Below, piece by piece: positions 62,978 to 64,000 of a stretch of 64,000 nucleotides of DNA (positions are counted from its first letter, which is position 1; each line of letters starts with the position of its first letter). A program made the position numbers and the translations under genes. This DNA comes from Setophaga petechia (lineage: Eukaryota; Chordata; Aves; Passeriformes; Parulidae): NCBI GenBank assembly GCA_024362935.1, contig JANCRA010000012.1:5456001-5520000 (forward strand), in the 5' to 3' direction. The notes beneath the pieces were generated by a model. That model ran no database searches. It was not told the DNA's origin and was given only the letters and a program-made list of their open reading frames with translations.

Positions 62978-63034
62978 AAATTCTCCTATAAGGAGAATTT
63001 AAAAAAAAAAACCAACATTCCTATAAGGAATGTT
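62978..63034. repeat. Twin hairpins sharing the core TCCTATAAGGA
   Basis: Hairpin 1 pairs 62978-62987 ('aaattctcct') with 62991-63000 ('aggagaattt'). Hairpin 2 pairs 63014-63022 ('aacattcct') with 63026-63034 ('aggaatgtt'). Both have the 3-base loop ATA, and they are separated by a 10-A run and 'acc'. The apical core is identical and the outer stem bases differ but still pair. Confidence 0.8.
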
Positions 63035-64000
63035 TTTTGTTCATTCTTGAACTTTCCTATGTAAGTTGTAAGTTTCCTATGCAACATCAGAATACACCCT
63101 AATTTATTTTACTGCCTATATGTTCCAGCAGTATATTTCAATGTGCATCCCTATGGTGTTCACTTTTACTTGTCCACCAACCCAGCTGAGGAATAATAAA
63201 GACACAAAAATCTTCAGATCTTTTATAACATACAGGTCCAGAAGCTCAACTATCCATGACTGTTTATTCTGAAGCAAATATAAAGCAGAAATTCCCAGTT
63301 AGCTTGACAAGCTCATCACATCTTTTTTTTTTTCTTGAATTGTAAAAAATAATTTCTCTGCAGAGTAGTACCATAGCACCTCTACACTACTCACGTTGCT
63401 CTAAATCCTTGAGCTTTGTACTGTTCCTTTTCAAAGTCATCAAATTTATCAAATTGCAGGATTGTTAAATAGTTAACAGTCCTGAGTGTGTCATTTTAAG
63501 AATGACATGCTAGGTCATGTTTATGTTCTCAGCTTGATTTGTCTATTTTGGTTCTTGTCCTACTCTGGCCTGCTGCTATATTTTGTTTACTGGTGCTTGT
63601 GCCAAGCCTATTTTTTTCCTGTTCATGTGGAGACCATCACCTTTACAGTGACTGTGATGATTTCAGTAAAATCTAACATCTCAAGGAATCAGAACACTTG
63701 GTCTTCCTTAGAGTTGCAGTAAACATTCAAGTTTAAGGATGTAATTAATAATTTTTAATTAATTTATTTAAAGAACGATGACCAGATTCACTCAAGGGGA
63801 TGCAAGGAGCCTCAGTAACTTTGAACATCAAAGCTAATCTAGTTCTAAGACTGCAGAGTGATACAGTGCCCTAAGGAAGGTCAAAGTACCTGGAAAACCA
63901 GGCTCCCTTTAGTAGAGCCAAGTTGTATATGTTTTTTTTTTTTTTTTATGTTCAGCACTCTAAGGCTTCCTTTAAAATAATAAAATATTATTTCCTAATA

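Larger units (their letters stand above)
45216..64000. other. Long unique AT-rich non-coding stretch
   Basis: No named transposon, RNA gene or recognisable coding exon. It contains a CTATAT satellite-like tract (47511-47607), a 21-bp duplication (50254-50291), a stem-loop (52233-52275), a GC-richer patch at 55220-55590, twin hairpins (62978-63034) and many poly-A/poly-T runs (for example 50982-50996, 54089-54103, 58079-58095, 63932-63948). The longest frames (up to about 110 codons) show no domain. Confidence 0.5.

Noticed and set aside
1..64000. tRNA, rRNA, snRNA genes or a CRISPR array
   Set aside because: I found no cloverleaf with a GGTTCRA box, no U-RNA or rRNA motifs and no regularly spaced direct repeats with unique spacers.

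Overview
This is a 64-kb piece of vertebrate nuclear DNA, almost certainly from a bird and probably from a neoavian or passerine. The recognisable repeats are CR1 LINE 3' ends and avian-type endogenous retrovirus LTRs, set in AT-rich, CpG-poor DNA. I see no bacterial-style operons, no tRNA or rRNA genes and no CRISPR array. I also see no protein-coding exon I can recognise. The open frames of 60-160 codons lie in CR1 or LTR sequence, in microsatellites, or in AT-rich sequence with no recognisable domain. The window is best read as a gene desert or the inside of a very large intron.

Layout: 1-1115 is an old minus-strand CR1 split by a younger plus-strand CR1. 6321-6983 is another minus-strand CR1 3' end. 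8232-8784 is a minus-strand ERVL-type solo LTR with perfect 5-bp target duplications (CTCTC). 8.8-26.1 kb is mostly unique AT-rich sequence, with an (AT)n block, a GAAA/GAAG compound microsatellite and two uncertain exon-like stretches. 26136-26890 is a clean class-II (ERVK-like) solo LTR on the minus strand with perfect 6-bp duplications (GTATAG), a TATA box and a polyadenylation signal. 28901-29687 is an older minus-strand ERVL-type LTR. 33.3-37.7 kb is a cluster of retroviral or GC-rich insertions: an unidentified GC-rich block, a minus-strand ERVL LTR fragment, a candidate LTR with TGTGT...ACACA ends, and a plus-strand ERVL solo LTR flanked by GAACG/GAATG. 38.6-45.2 kb carries a decayed CR1 reverse-transcriptase fragment and three more CR1 3' ends. 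45.2-64 kb is unique AT-rich sequence with simple repeats and small hairpins.

Nothing here supports a new gene system. The most informative observations are structural: three solo LTRs whose target duplications can be read directly, a nested CR1 pair, the LTR cluster, two hairpin clusters, and a few exon-like stretches that need RNA or conservation data. Family names rest on remembered consensus patterns, not on a database search.
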